From: Whitmania pigra
Lineage: Eukaryota; Annelida; Clitellata; Hirudinida; Haemopidae
DNA: 64,000 nucleotides
Direction of reading: 5' to 3'
Assembly: GCA_021613335.1 (NCBI GenBank)
Contig: JAJTWR010000431.1
Location: forward strand, 310,001 to 374,000
Below are positions 1 through 8,663 of this stretch, piece by piece (the first letter of the stretch is position 1; each line of letters begins with the position of its first letter). The notes under the pieces are model-generated. The model did not search any database and had not been told where the DNA came from. It worked only from the letters and a program-made list of their open reading frames with translations. Position numbers and translations under genes: made by a program.

Positions 1-169
1 AGACGCCGCGCTCGCTCACGGTGAAGGCGAGGCAATACGGCCATTGGCCGGGCAGCGGTGTGAGCGCGAACCGTTCGCCGCCGAGCGACTCAAGCGTAAA
101 ACGCGCGGGCGGAGGCGACGACGCTGGTCGGCAAGCCACGAGTGCACCGAGGAGCAACCACCATCGCAT
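1..169 (-). CDS. Putative lipoprotein, N-terminal fragment (runs off left edge)
   Basis: Reading leftward from an ATG at 169, the first 13 residues are MRWWLLLGALVAC, a short basic start, a hydrophobic core and an L-V-A-C lipobox, so the mature protein should begin at Cys13 and be lipid-anchored. About 56 residues are visible before the window ends, with no stop codon. The visible mature part (Ser/Pro-rich, then a stretch around L-E-S-L-G-G-E-R-F) is not recognisable as a family. The start lies 24 bases after the stop of the AgmX-like gene on the same strand, so the two are probably co-transcribed. Function unknown. Confidence 0.6.
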   Translation of the reverse strand, partial: MRWWLLLGALVACRPASSPPPARFTLESLGGERFALTPLPGQWPYCLAFTVSERGV

Positions 170-193
170 TCAGGCAGTTGTAGCACGGACGAG

Positions 194-1057
194 TCAGGGT
201 GAAAGCGCAACTCCCACCTTCAAGGGCACGACGAGCTCCGTGCCCCGGCTGCTCGGAGGAAACGCGATGTGGCGCGCAGTCTCGACGATGCACTTTGCCC
301 ACGGCTGTTGCCGGTACCTCGACGGCGAAACGCTCGCACGCTGCACGACCCCCGATGCGCCGACGCGCAGCCGCAGTTCGACAACTCCAACCGCGAGTGC
401 CGGGTTGCGCTTCAACGCTGCGTCGACGCAGGCTTGAAACGCTTTTGTCTGCTCGCTCACGACGCGCAGCGCGGTCGCGGCTTCGAGTTTCTTGCCCTCG
501 GGATTCAACTCGCCGGACTCATCCGAGGTTGGAGACAACAACTGGCGCTCCTCGTTGCGGACCATCGCGGTCGCTGGCGCTCGCTTCTGCGACGACCGGC
601 TGCGCGTTCCGGTGCGCGTTCGCGGCATTTCCGCTGCGGGCGCCGCCTCGTGCTGCACCGCCGGTGGTTCCGGCGCCGGGGCTGCCTTCGGCGGCGCCGC
701 GGGCTCTTTCATCGCCTGTCGGTCGGCGACACCTGCCGCATACACGGCGTCACGTTGCTGCACTGGTATCGGCGCCCTCGCAAATCCAGCAGGAGCGAGC
801 TGCTTCGCCGAGGTACCGAGCAGCGTGGAGATGGCGTAGGCAAGGGCGACGAGCACGAGGAACGCGAAACCGAGGGCGAGCTGCCGTCGCCGCCCATCGG
901 GTCTTTCCACGGCCACACCGGGCACAGCGACGAGCGCCCACCCCTGCGTTGGGTCCACGGTCACGCCAGGCGTCAGCGGAGCGCCACACTCTGGACAGTT
1001 GCGCCAACGCTCGGTCGGCCCATGAAAGATCTCGCATTCACGGCAGCGAACGTACAC
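194..1057 (-). CDS. Zinc-ribbon, single-pass membrane protein with AgmX/PglI-type C-terminal domain
   Basis: Begins with a zinc ribbon (C-R-E-C ... C-P-E-C-G within the first 30 residues), then one membrane helix near residues 60-82, a long Pro/Ala-rich linker, and a C-terminal domain of about 85 residues with two spaced cysteines (F-Q-A-C and A-K-C-I) and a late F-P pair. That last pattern is typical of the AgmX/PglI C-terminal domain of gliding and TonB-like myxobacterial proteins. The start chosen is GTG at 1057, preceded by AAGGAGT six bases upstream; the reading frame remains open further upstream to about 1144 but without a ribosome site. A role in envelope energy transduction or surface machinery is inferred from family only. 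Likely first gene of a unit with the lipoprotein at 169. Confidence 0.65.
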   Translation of the reverse strand: MYVRCRECEIFHGPTERWRNCPECGAPLTPGVTVDPTQGWALVAVPGVAVERPDGRRRQLALGFAFLVLVALAYAISTLLGTSAKQLAPAGFARAPIPVQQRDAVYAAGVADRQAMKEPAAPPKAAPAPEPPAVQHEAAPAAEMPRTRTGTRSRSSQKRAPATAMVRNEERQLLSPTSDESGELNPEGKKLEAATALRVVSEQTKAFQACVDAALKRNPALAVGVVELRLRVGASGVVQRASVSPSRYRQQPWAKCIVETARHIAFPPSSRGTELVVPLKVGVALSP

Positions 1058-1175
1058 ACGAACTCCTTGAGTCCATGGTGTAACCACGCGCGCTGCGCAT
1101 TGCTGGTGGGACTTTTGTGACCTTGAGAGAATCGCGCCTTGCAACCACCATCGCTACACTTTGGAAGAGTGGGCG

Positions 1176-1204
1176 TTGACTTACCGCCACGTCCTCGCTA
1201 TCGA
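1176..1204 (+). promoter_or_regulatory. Candidate sigma70-type promoter for the FYDLN gene
   Basis: TTGACT at 1176-1181, a 17-base spacer and TATCGA at 1199-1204 sit in the divergent gap ahead of the ATG at 1228. The predicted transcription start is near 1211, leaving a short leader that holds GGAGGAAGC. The -35 matches the consensus at five of six positions; the -10 is weaker. Confidence 0.4.
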
Positions 1205-1227
1205 ACCGCCCTCGTTATGGAGGAAGC

Positions 1228-1512
1228 ATGCACGCCAAAGATCTTGGTAAAAAATTTACGTGCGTGAAGTGCGGCGCAAAGTTTTACGACCTCAAGAAGC
1301 CGGAGCCGGTGTGCCCGAAATGCGGCGCCGACCAACGGCAGGCGGCGAAACCGGCGGAGAGTCGGCGAAGTCGCCTGTCCGCCGCCGCGGCCGAGAAAAA
1401 AGCGAAGCCTCAGGAGCCACAACTTGAGGATGAAGAGCTTGAGGAAGTTGACCCGGAGGCTGAGGATGAAGATGTCGAGCTTGATGAAGATGCGGACGAC
1501 GAGCTTGCATGA
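1228..1512 (+). CDS. FYDLN acid domain protein (TIGR02300 family)
   Basis: A 94-residue protein with an N-terminal zinc ribbon (C-V-K-C ... C-P-K-C-G) containing the signature F-Y-D-L-K-K, followed by a short basic stretch and a strongly acidic tail rich in Glu and Asp from about residue 65. This is the architecture of the TIGR02300 (FYDLN acid) family, which is found in alpha- and deltaproteobacteria and has no settled function. The start is supported by GGAGGAAGC directly before the ATG. The stop overlaps the open frame of the next zinc-ribbon gene, so the two are probably translated from one mRNA. Confidence 0.85.
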   Translation: MHAKDLGKKFTCVKCGAKFYDLKKPEPVCPKCGADQRQAAKPAESRRSRLSAAAAEKKAKPQEPQLEDEELEEVDPEAEDEDVELDEDADDELA

Positions 1513-1586
1513 ACCGCGACGGTTCCTCTTGGATGATGGTACCAAGTCCGCTACAGATGCAACGTCCGGTCGATTCGGAGGAATTC

Positions 1587-2321
1587 TTGCGGGATAAACT
1601 GCTGGCCTTGTCTGAGCTACAAAGAGTTGACCTAGAAACTGAGTCGCTGCGGAAGTCAGCGGAAGCGTTCCCCAAAGAAATTGCAGAGCATGAGCGCCAG
1701 CTCAAGGCGCTGCACTCCCAAGTGCAAGCGGAGCGAGCGAAGTTGAACGAGCTCGAAACGCAGCGGCAGACCATCGAACAAAACCTGAACGACGACCGCG
1801 ACAAAGTGCGGAAGTGGGAAGGCCGCCTCGCCGAGCAGCGCTCGACGCGAGAGTATTCGGCGCTCGCTCGGGAAATCGATATCGCCAAGAAGGGCCAACA
1901 GACGATGCAGGAAGAGATCGTCGCCCTCACCAAGCAAATCGCGATTCAGCAAGACCTCACCCGCACCAAAGAGCACCAATTCACCGAGCGCTCCTCCGAG
2001 TTGTCGTCGAAGCTCGATGAGCTGCGCGCGAAAATCGCCGACGCCGAAAAAGAGATTGCCCGGGTCAATTCCACCCGAGAAGAAATCGGCTCGCGCGTCG
2101 ATAGAGACCTCATGCGCCGGTACGATGCTATCCGGAAGAAACGCATGCCGGCGCTGGTGCCGGTCACCGCCATCGGCACGTGCACCGGGTGTCGCATGAA
2201 TCTCCGGCCGCAGATGTACAACCGGCTCCTATCGACCCAAGGCTACGACGTCTGCCCTTCTTGCTCGCGAATGGTGTATGCAGCAGAGGTGTTGGACGAA
2301 ACACGCACCGTTTCCACGTAA
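1587..2321 (+). CDS. C4-type zinc ribbon coiled-coil protein (zf-RING_7 family)
   Basis: A long alpha-helical coiled coil (roughly residues 5-175) ends in a C4 zinc ribbon with C-T-G-C and C-P-S-C pairs, the pattern of the zf-RING_7 / CT398-like family, proposed to act in transcription or secretion control depending on lineage. The start chosen is TTG at 1587: GGAGG lies at 1577-1581 with a five-base gap, and the protein then begins L-R-D-K-L-L-A-L-S-E-L-Q as family members do. An ATG at 1509 in the same frame overlaps the previous stop (ATGA) but lacks a ribosome site and would add 26 residues with no family match. Length 244 residues is normal for the family. Confidence 0.75.
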   Translation: MRDKLLALSELQRVDLETESLRKSAEAFPKEIAEHERQLKALHSQVQAERAKLNELETQRQTIEQNLNDDRDKVRKWEGRLAEQRSTREYSALAREIDIAKKGQQTMQEEIVALTKQIAIQQDLTRTKEHQFTERSSELSSKLDELRAKIADAEKEIARVNSTREEIGSRVDRDLMRRYDAIRKKRMPALVPVTAIGTCTGCRMNLRPQMYNRLLSTQGYDVCPSCSRMVYAAEVLDETRTVST

Positions 2322-2360
2322 GTTGCGTTTGAGCCATGCATTGAAAACCTCGACGACCTG

Positions 2361-2963
2361 ATGGAGAGTCCTCGAAAAGCGCTCGCGGGTAAGCCACTTC
2401 ACGCGGCGGTGTTGCGATTTCTCGCCCGAGAAGAGCCTCTCGTCATCACGCTCGGGGCCTTTCCCCAACTCGACCGTCAACAGCTCCGCCGAATCTTGGA
2501 GCGAGCCGCGACGATTCTCGAAGGCTCCGGCTACGAGCCCGAAGAGCAACCGAACCCTGTCGGTCGCATTCGCCTCTACTGCGACGGAGCGGCGCGCGGA
2601 AACCCGGGGCTCGCAGGCGCCGGTGCGGTGCTCGTCGAACCTTCGGGTCAAGTGATGTTCCGGCTGGGAAAATTCCTCGGGACCCAGACCAACAACTTCG
2701 CAGAGTACTCCGGGTTGCTCCTCGGTTTAAAGCACGCCTTTGAGATCGGCATCGAAGAGGTCGAGGTCTTCGCGGACTCCGAGCTCATGATTCGCCAGCT
2801 CTCCGGGCGCTACCAAGTCAAAAGTCCGACGCTGCGACCGCTCTATGACGATGCGGTGAAGCTCCTCAACCAGTTCAAACGAGTGAAGCTGGTCCACGTC
2901 CCCCGCGAGATGAACCGCTCGGCAGACGAAATGTCGAATCGCGCAATCGATGAACGGATGTAA
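2361..2963 (+). CDS. Ribonuclease HI family protein with N-terminal extension
   Basis: Residues about 68-197 form an RNase H fold that would cut the RNA strand of RNA:DNA hybrids. The four catalytic acids are visible: D75 (in L-Y-C-D-G-A-A-R-G-N-P-G), E115 (N-F-A-E-Y), D139 (V-F-A-D-S-E-L) and D189 (R-S-A-D-E). It belongs to the plant/archaeal-like RNase HI branch often annotated as reverse-transcriptase-like or RnhA-like, rather than classical E. coli RnhA. The first 66 residues are an extra helical segment of unknown role. The stop lies six bases before the next ATG, suggesting an operon. Confidence 0.85.
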   Translation: MESPRKALAGKPLHAAVLRFLAREEPLVITLGAFPQLDRQQLRRILERAATILEGSGYEPEEQPNPVGRIRLYCDGAARGNPGLAGAGAVLVEPSGQVMFRLGKFLGTQTNNFAEYSGLLLGLKHAFEIGIEEVEVFADSELMIRQLSGRYQVKSPTLRPLYDDAVKLLNQFKRVKLVHVPREMNRSADEMSNRAIDERM

Positions 2964-2969
2964 TCGCGA

Positions 2970-5900
2970 ATGCTCACCGAAGGGCTTCAGGTCATCGCAG
3001 GACTCGGCCCAGGAATACCTCTCATCATCTCCGGCATTTTGCTGGTGCTCCTCGCGATTGTCGGTGCCCTTGCGTACGCGCTCCGCCGTCGCGAAGCGAC
3101 CCGGGAACTGCAGTTTCAACGCCTCGCCCAAGGAAATCTCGCTTCTTTCGAAGGGGAGCTTCCAACCGACGATTTGGTCGTACGGACGTTCCGCACACTT
3201 CGACGCTCGCTGTACCAAATTCAGTCAGTGGCTCAGACCCTTGGCGGTGCCGCCGCTGAAGTGTCCCATCGAGTCATCAGTCTTGATGCGGCCACGAGGC
3301 AACACTTCGACGCCCTGCTCGCCCGCCTGAAACTCGCCCAAGAGCTTCCGACGCTCTTGAATAACGACAAGAGCGTCGGCGATGAACTCGACCGGACCAT
3401 CGAAGAACTGGTCGCTCGATTATCCTCGCTCGCGGATAGCGCCAAAGCTCTTACGCAGACCGAGAACTCGCCGGTAGACGTCGGCGCCCGCCTGAGCGAA
3501 CAACTCTCCGCAGCTCGCCAACACGCGCGGGACAGCGATCTCCTCGTCCAAGAACTCTCCCAGCGGGGCACGACGACCCGCGAGATGCTCTTGCAGAGTC
3601 CGTACATAGAGACCAAAGGGCGCGAACTCTCCTCATCGACGGCGAGCGCTGCAGCGACTGCCGATGCGCTTCGCCAAGAACTTCGCCGCACCTACGCATC
3701 GCTCCGCGACCCTAGGCCCGACGAAGTGCATCCAGAAGAGGCCATCGCGACTGCGAATGATCGGCTGCGCCGGGCCGCCGGGACACTCGCGGAGACAACC
3801 CAACACGCAAAGCTCGTCGCATTGAACGCGCAGATTTCCGCATCCAACACCGAGCAGCCGAGCAGCGGAATCACCGAAGTGCTTGCGCGGCAAATGGAGC
3901 GACTCGCAGCGCGTTTCATCGAAACCGAAACTGAGCTGTTTGCGCACCTACACCTCATCGGTCGGGCGATTGAATTGAGCAGCCAAGCGTACCGCGAAGC
4001 ACTGGAGAAAATCGACGCGAGCGCCACGCTCGTCGACCAAGGGCAGACGCTCGCCGAGAAACTCCTGCGCGACATTCGGCACGCTTCGCTCCTCGCCGAG
4101 GCGGTGTACCTCGAAGAGCAGTCGTTCCGCGGAGAACTTGAAGCAATGGCGAAGAGCGACAGCGAGACCGCGCGGCTCGCGAAGTCGACGAGCAGCCTCG
4201 CCGCCGCCCAAGTGGATGAGCTGCGCGACCTTGAATTTTCGCTGGAAGCCGTTCGCCGTGCACGCGACGAGCACACAGCCCGGGCAACCGAGCACTCGAA
4301 AGCGGCGGAAGCTGCGCGCGACCTCGTTCGGAAGCTCGCGAAGCACGCCGCCGACCGCAACAGCAGCTCGCGGGAGGTCGCCGAACTTGCTCGGAACGTG
4401 ACCCAAGGCCTCACAGCCCACACCAGCGAGGCTGCGAGCTTGCGGCAGATTTCCGATGAACTGAGCCGCTCATCATCGGAACTCATGAAAGACCAGGAGG
4501 CGCTCCGCGAAGAAGTGCTCCGCTACCGCATGCCCCAGCGGACCCCCGGCGGGCGCCTGCGCTACGGCTACCACCGCTCCGCGCTGCCGCAGCAGGGGTT
4601 CTCGTTGGACCCCATCCGGGTCAACGACGTGCAAAGCGCCGAAGTGGTCAGCGCGCTCTTTTCACCGCTCTTCCGTTTCGACGACGGCATCCGGAAACCG
4701 CACCTCGTCGCCACCTGGAATGTCTCCAACGATTATCGAAACTATGTGTTCACGCTTCGCGGCGAGGTGCTCTTTCACGACGGCGTCCGGCTGACCGCGA
4801 ACCACGTCGTCGCCCATTACGAGCGCCTTTTGCGGGAGCGGGTCTCTCGGTTGAACGAGGCGTTGTTCCTCGACATTGAGGGCGCCGAAGAGTTCCAGAG
4901 AGGCGAGCGCGACCACATCTCAGGGCTCAAAGTCCGCGGGCCGCTGACCCTCGAATTGAGCCTCGTGCGCCCGCTCGTCGACCTCCCGTCGATGCTCGCG
5001 CTACCCTGCACCGGAATCGCTCGGTTCGAAGGAGACAAACTCCTCGGCACTGGCCCTTTCCGTTTGCATGAGCGCACTGCCGATCGGCTCCTGTTGAAGA
5101 AGCACCGAGAGTACTTTCAAGTCGGTCTGCCGCTCCTCGATGAGCTCGAAGTGCGCACCTACCCTGCCCGCTCCGACACCCTACAGGCGTTCGAGAATGG
5201 CGAGCTCGACCTCGTCACGAACCTCCGAAGGAGCAACATCTCTCGCGAGCCCGTCACCACCATCGACGCGCTGCGCGCCTCCTACTCCGGGCTCACCTTT
5301 CTCGGCTTCAATGTGCGGATACCGCCCTACGACGACGTGCGGGTCCGCCACGCGATTCGCGCTGGCATCGACATCCCTGGATACCTCGCGCGCTTCCACG
5401 CCAACGCCTTGCTCGCCCGCTCCTTTGCTCCGCCGTCGCTCGGCTCTTCGGTGCCGGCCGAGTCCTCTCGTCCGCTGCCGGAGCTCGCGCGCAAACTCCT
5501 CGCCGAGGCCGGTCACAAGAAATTGAACATCCTCATCACCCACCCCAAGGACCGCGGTGTCGACGAGGAGAGTCGCGTGCTCTTTGCCCCGCTCCTCGAT
5601 GCCAAACTCATCGAACTTTCCCATGTCGCTACTGGAGAGTTCTGGGAGCGCGTCCGCGAAGGACAGCTCGGCATTTTCTTCGGCAATTGGCTCACCGACA
5701 TTCCCGAAATCGACATCTTCTACCGGCAGCTCTTTGGATCTTTAGGCCAGCAGCACTACCAATTTGGATACCAGAATCCGAAGCTCGACCACCTCATCCA
5801 AGAGGCGCGAGCGACGGCGAACCGGAACCAACACGCGCAGTTTCGCGACCAAATCGAAGCGCTGCTCGACGATGACTGCGTGGCGATTCCGCTCTTCCAC

Positions 5901-5999
5901 GAGCACTTTTACGCCTTGTCTTCGCCCGCGCTCCTCGGGCTGCGCCTCAACTTCTCGGCGCTCACCGCGCGCTTCGAAGAGCTGTGGATTGCCTCGTAA
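2970..5999 (+). CDS. Membrane-anchored MCP-like coiled coil fused to a family 5 solute-binding domain
   Basis: 1009 residues in three parts. One membrane helix at about residues 16-39 is followed by R-R-R, so by the positive-inside rule the rest lies in the cytoplasm. Residues about 45-515 are almost continuous helix, with a segment (A-K-L-V-A-L-N-A-Q-I, then L-A-R-Q-M-E-R-L-A) reminiscent of the signalling tip of methyl-accepting proteins. From about residue 520 to the end is a bacterial extracellular solute-binding protein family 5 (SBP_bac_5) domain, including the characteristic F-T-L-R-G-E-V-L-F-H-D-G region. SBP5 domains normally bind peptides or opines in the periplasm and carry a signal peptide; here there is none. 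A sensory role is inference. No permease or ATPase gene is nearby. Confidence 0.75.
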   Translation: MLTEGLQVIAGLGPGIPLIISGILLVLLAIVGALAYALRRREATRELQFQRLAQGNLASFEGELPTDDLVVRTFRTLRRSLYQIQSVAQTLGGAAAEVSHRVISLDAATRQHFDALLARLKLAQELPTLLNNDKSVGDELDRTIEELVARLSSLADSAKALTQTENSPVDVGARLSEQLSAARQHARDSDLLVQELSQRGTTTREMLLQSPYIETKGRELSSSTASAAATADALRQELRRTYASLRDPRPDEVHPEEAIATANDRLRRAAGTLAETTQHAKLVALNAQISASNTEQPSSGITEVLARQMERLAARFIETETELFAHLHLIGRAIELSSQAYREALEKIDASATLVDQGQTLAEKLLRDIRHASLLAEAVYLEEQSFRGELEAMAKSDSETARLAKSTSSLAAAQVDELRDLEFSLEAVRRARDEHTARATEHSKAAEAARDLVRKLAKHAADRNSSSREVAELARNVTQGLTAHTSEAASLRQISDELSRSSSELMKDQEALREEVLRYRMPQRTPGGRLRYGYHRSALPQQGFSLDPIRVNDVQSAEVVSALFSPLFRFDDGIRKPHLVATWNVSNDYRNYVFTLRGEVLFHDGVRLTANHVVAHYERLLRERVSRLNEALFLDIEGAEEFQRGERDHISGLKVRGPLTLELSLVRPLVDLPSMLALPCTGIARFEGDKLLGTGPFRLHERTADRLLLKKHREYFQVGLPLLDELEVRTYPARSDTLQAFENGELDLVTNLRRSNISREPVTTIDALRASYSGLTFLGFNVRIPPYDDVRVRHAIRAGIDIPGYLARFHANALLARSFAPPSLGSSVPAESSRPLPELARKLLAEAGHKKLNILITHPKDRGVDEESRVLFAPLLDAKLIELSHVATGEFWERVREGQLGIFFGNWLTDIPEIDIFYRQLFGSLGQQHYQFGYQNPKLDHLIQEARATANRNQHAQFRDQIEALLDDDCVAIPLFHEHFYALSSPALLGLRLNFSALTARFEELWIAS

Positions 6000-6002
6000 G
6001 GA

Positions 6003-7001
6003 TTACGGTCGTGTCCCAAGTCGCCAGCCGGCCTGGGCCGAAAGCGTCAAGGGCGAGCGACGTCCAGCTTCGTAGGCGAGAGTTCCGGCGGCGGCGATCA
6101 TCGCCCCATTGTCGGTACACCAGCGCTTCGGGGGCATGAGCACCTGCAACGCACCGCACCGCTCCTCCAACATCGTCCGTAGCCGAGAGTTGGCGGCCAC
6201 TCCTCCGCCGAGCACCACTTGGGTAAGGCCGGAGCGCTTCGAAGCGAGGAGGAGTTTGTCGACAAGGGTCTCGACGATCGCCTCTTGAAAGGAGGCGCAG
6301 AAATCTTTCAATGCCTCGTCGGCGAGAGGCTCGTGGGCCGCGAGGTACTGCGCCGCGGCGGTCTTGAGTCCGGAGAAGCTCCACTCCGACTCGCCGCGAA
6401 GCGCACGCGGGAAGCGCACCTTCGAAGCGTCGCCGCCCAGCGAGAGTTCATCGAGGCGGCGCCCGCCCGGATACGGCATGCCGAGGATGCGCGCGACCTT
6501 GTCGAAGGCTTCCCCAGCCGCATCATCTCTCGTCGAGGCGAGGCACTGGTATTCCCCCACCGCGTCCACTTGGTAGAGCGCCGTGTGGCCGCCGGAGACG
6601 ACGAGCCCTAAGAACGGCGGGCGCACCTCCGGCGCTATGAGCCGGACCGCGAAGAGGTGGCCTTCGAGGTGGTTCACGCCGACGAGCGGGATGTTCCGGG
6701 CAGCAGCAATCGCTTTCGCGGCGGAGACGCCCACGAGGAGCGCTCCCTGAAGACCGGGCCCTTGCGTCACCGCGATGAGCTCGACGTCGGCAAGGGTCAC
6801 CTTCGCACGTCGGAGCGCTTCGTCGATCACCGGAAAGAGGCTCATCAAGTGGTTGCGGCTCGCGAGCTCCGGCACCACACCGCCGAAGCGACGGTGAATG
6901 TCCACTTGGGTCGCCACGACATCTGCGAGCACCTCCGTGCCATTGTGGACAAGAGCTGCCGCCGTCTCGTCGCAGGATGTTTCGAGGCCGAGGCAGAGCA
7001 T
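6003..7001 (-). CDS. tsaD: tRNA N6-adenosine threonylcarbamoyltransferase TsaD
   Basis: Transfers the threonylcarbamoyl group to A37 of ANN-decoding tRNAs, acting in the cytoplasm with TsaB and TsaE. The protein starts M-L-C-L-G-L-E-T-S-C-D-E-T, the standard Kae1/TsaD N-terminus, and has the metal-binding pair H111 and H115 in N-H-L-E-G-H. Length 332 is typical. The start codon lies one base beyond the stop of the upstream receiver/DUF4388 gene, so the two are translationally linked. TsaB and TsaE are not in this window. Confidence 0.95.
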   Translation of the reverse strand: MLCLGLETSCDETAAALVHNGTEVLADVVATQVDIHRRFGGVVPELASRNHLMSLFPVIDEALRRAKVTLADVELIAVTQGPGLQGALLVGVSAAKAIAAARNIPLVGVNHLEGHLFAVRLIAPEVRPPFLGLVVSGGHTALYQVDAVGEYQCLASTRDDAAGEAFDKVARILGMPYPGGRRLDELSLGGDASKVRFPRALRGESEWSFSGLKTAAAQYLAAHEPLADEALKDFCASFQEAIVETLVDKLLLASKRSGLTQVVLGGGVAANSRLRTMLEERCGALQVLMPPKRWCTDNGAMIAAAGTLAYEAGRRSPLTLSAQAGWRLGTRP

Positions 7002-7002
7002 C

Positions 7003-8520
7003 TTACGGCGGAACGGTCCCCATGCCCGGCGCCTGCAACGACACCCACAGGTAGTAGGCGAATGGGGCGAGGAGCGAGAGCGTCACCACGAGGCAGAAGA
7101 GCACCGCTGGAGCCCGCCGACGGGGGACGACATCCACTTCCGCTTCCTGCGGAGCGCTGGCTTTCCCCAAGGTACTCCGAAAGAGAGTTTGCTCCTGCGG
7201 CGGGGGGACTTTCGGCAAGGGGAGCGGTTCGATGAGGCTGGCCATCCCCGGTATGGTCGGCCCGGATTTCTCAAAGGACTCGGCGATTGTCGGAAGCGTC
7301 GAGACGTCGACCAAGGAAGGGTCGGTCGTCGGCAGACCTTGGGGCCAAAAGTCCGGAAGCGTGGAGCGCGTCCACACCGATTGGTCAACCTTGGAGTCGG
7401 TATGGTCGCGCCGTCGTTGTCCGAGGAAGGTCCGCCGGGGTTTCAAGTTCGGCGGGTAGGCGAAAGCCCCGGTGTTCGTCTGATCCGCATGCGCCTCCGC
7501 ATTGCGGGTCGCGGATTTCCCCATGTGCAAGAGCCAGTCTTCAATGCTGAGTTTTGGCTTGCGGGCGAGTTCCGGGCGCGAGAGCTTTTCGCGGAGCAGC
7601 CCATCCTTGTTGGCCCGGTTCACGACGCCGAGCGCGCCTAAGTCGTCGATGTCGGAGTCGCGCACCACTTGGGAAGCGCTTCGCCGACCGTCAAAGAGTC
7701 GCAGGAGTTTTTGTTCGTCGTCCGAATAGTCCGCCGAAAGATTCAGCATTTTTTCGTGGTCGAGCTCAAAAATCGCCTCCAAGGCCGGCGCCGCTTCGAG
7801 CAGACGCCCCCACTCGTCGAGGCGGCGGAGGCCCTCCATGAGCAGTGCCTGGGTGCCGATTTCAATGGTGCGCTCCCGGAACGTCGGGCCGAAGGTCACC
7901 TCGAAGGTGCCCTCAAAGGGGGCGAGGAGCCGATAGAAAGCGTTGGCTCCGCGCAGCCGCCCGACCTCCGCGTCCACGAGTTGCCCGCTCTCGAAGTAGA
8001 GGGTGCCCGACTTCGCACCGTCGAGTTGCACCCGCCCGGTCTTGCGACCGATTTCGAAGGTCTGCACGAGGTCCACGACGCCCATGTCGGCGAGGCTGCC
8101 CGCAAAGCCGGAGCGCGCCGAATTGGGGACCTGCATGGTTCGCTGGAGGGCCATGCGCACCCGAGTGACAACTTCCCGCAGAAACAGGGGACGCGCGAGG
8201 TAGTCGTCGGAGCCAGCTTCGATGCCGCGCATCTTGGCGCTGGTATCTGCATCATCGGTGAGGAAAACGAAGGGGATGTGCGAATACCGAGGATCCGCCT
8301 TCAGTTTTCGGCACACCGTAAAACCGTCGATGTCCGGCAAGACGGTCTCGCAGAGGACAAGTTCGACGCCTCCTTCGGAGAGCGCAGAAAAGCCCGCCTC
8401 CGCGTCGGTCACGGTGGCGACTAAGAAGCCCGCACTCCTCAGCTCAACCTCTGTCGAACGAAGGTCGTCTTGGTTCGGGTCGATGAGGAGAATTTTTCTC
8501 TTCTTTTGTTGTGAAACCAT
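7003..8520 (-). CDS. Receiver plus DUF4388 (PatA-like) regulator with C-terminal membrane helix and degenerate receiver
   Basis: The first ~120 residues are a CheY-like receiver (K-I-L-L-I-D-P-N), followed by a DUF4388/PatA N-terminal domain (about 125 residues), a helical region, a long Pro-rich linker and one membrane helix about 20 residues from the C-terminus. The phosphoacceptor position is Glu (C-E-T-V-L-P-D-I-D-G) rather than Asp, and the conserved Lys of the last receiver strand is Arg (A-R-P-L-F), so ordinary phosphotransfer is unlikely. The conserved Thr (F-L-T-D-D) is kept. The start chosen is ATG at 8520, giving a normal receiver start; a TTG at 8571 in frame would add 17 residues but has no ribosome site. 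Operon with tsaD. Confidence 0.75.
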   Translation of the reverse strand: MVSQQKKRKILLIDPNQDDLRSTEVELRSAGFLVATVTDAEAGFSALSEGGVELVLCETVLPDIDGFTVCRKLKADPRYSHIPFVFLTDDADTSAKMRGIEAGSDDYLARPLFLREVVTRVRMALQRTMQVPNSARSGFAGSLADMGVVDLVQTFEIGRKTGRVQLDGAKSGTLYFESGQLVDAEVGRLRGANAFYRLLAPFEGTFEVTFGPTFRERTIEIGTQALLMEGLRRLDEWGRLLEAAPALEAIFELDHEKMLNLSADYSDDEQKLLRLFDGRRSASQVVRDSDIDDLGALGVVNRANKDGLLREKLSRPELARKPKLSIEDWLLHMGKSATRNAEAHADQTNTGAFAYPPNLKPRRTFLGQRRRDHTDSKVDQSVWTRSTLPDFWPQGLPTTDPSLVDVSTLPTIAESFEKSGPTIPGMASLIEPLPLPKVPPPQEQTLFRSTLGKASAPQEAEVDVVPRRRAPAVLFCLVVTLSLLAPFAYYLWVSLQAPGMGTVPP

Positions 8521-8663
8521 CTGGGCAAAAAACTTCGCTTCCTGGACCGTCTGTGCCTTTATGGAATCCAATTACTCGGCAACAGCTTCACTCTATCCAC
8601 TCTGAATGGTATCAAAGCGACTTAACGGCTGTTACTTCGGGATAATATACCTCAAATCACCTC

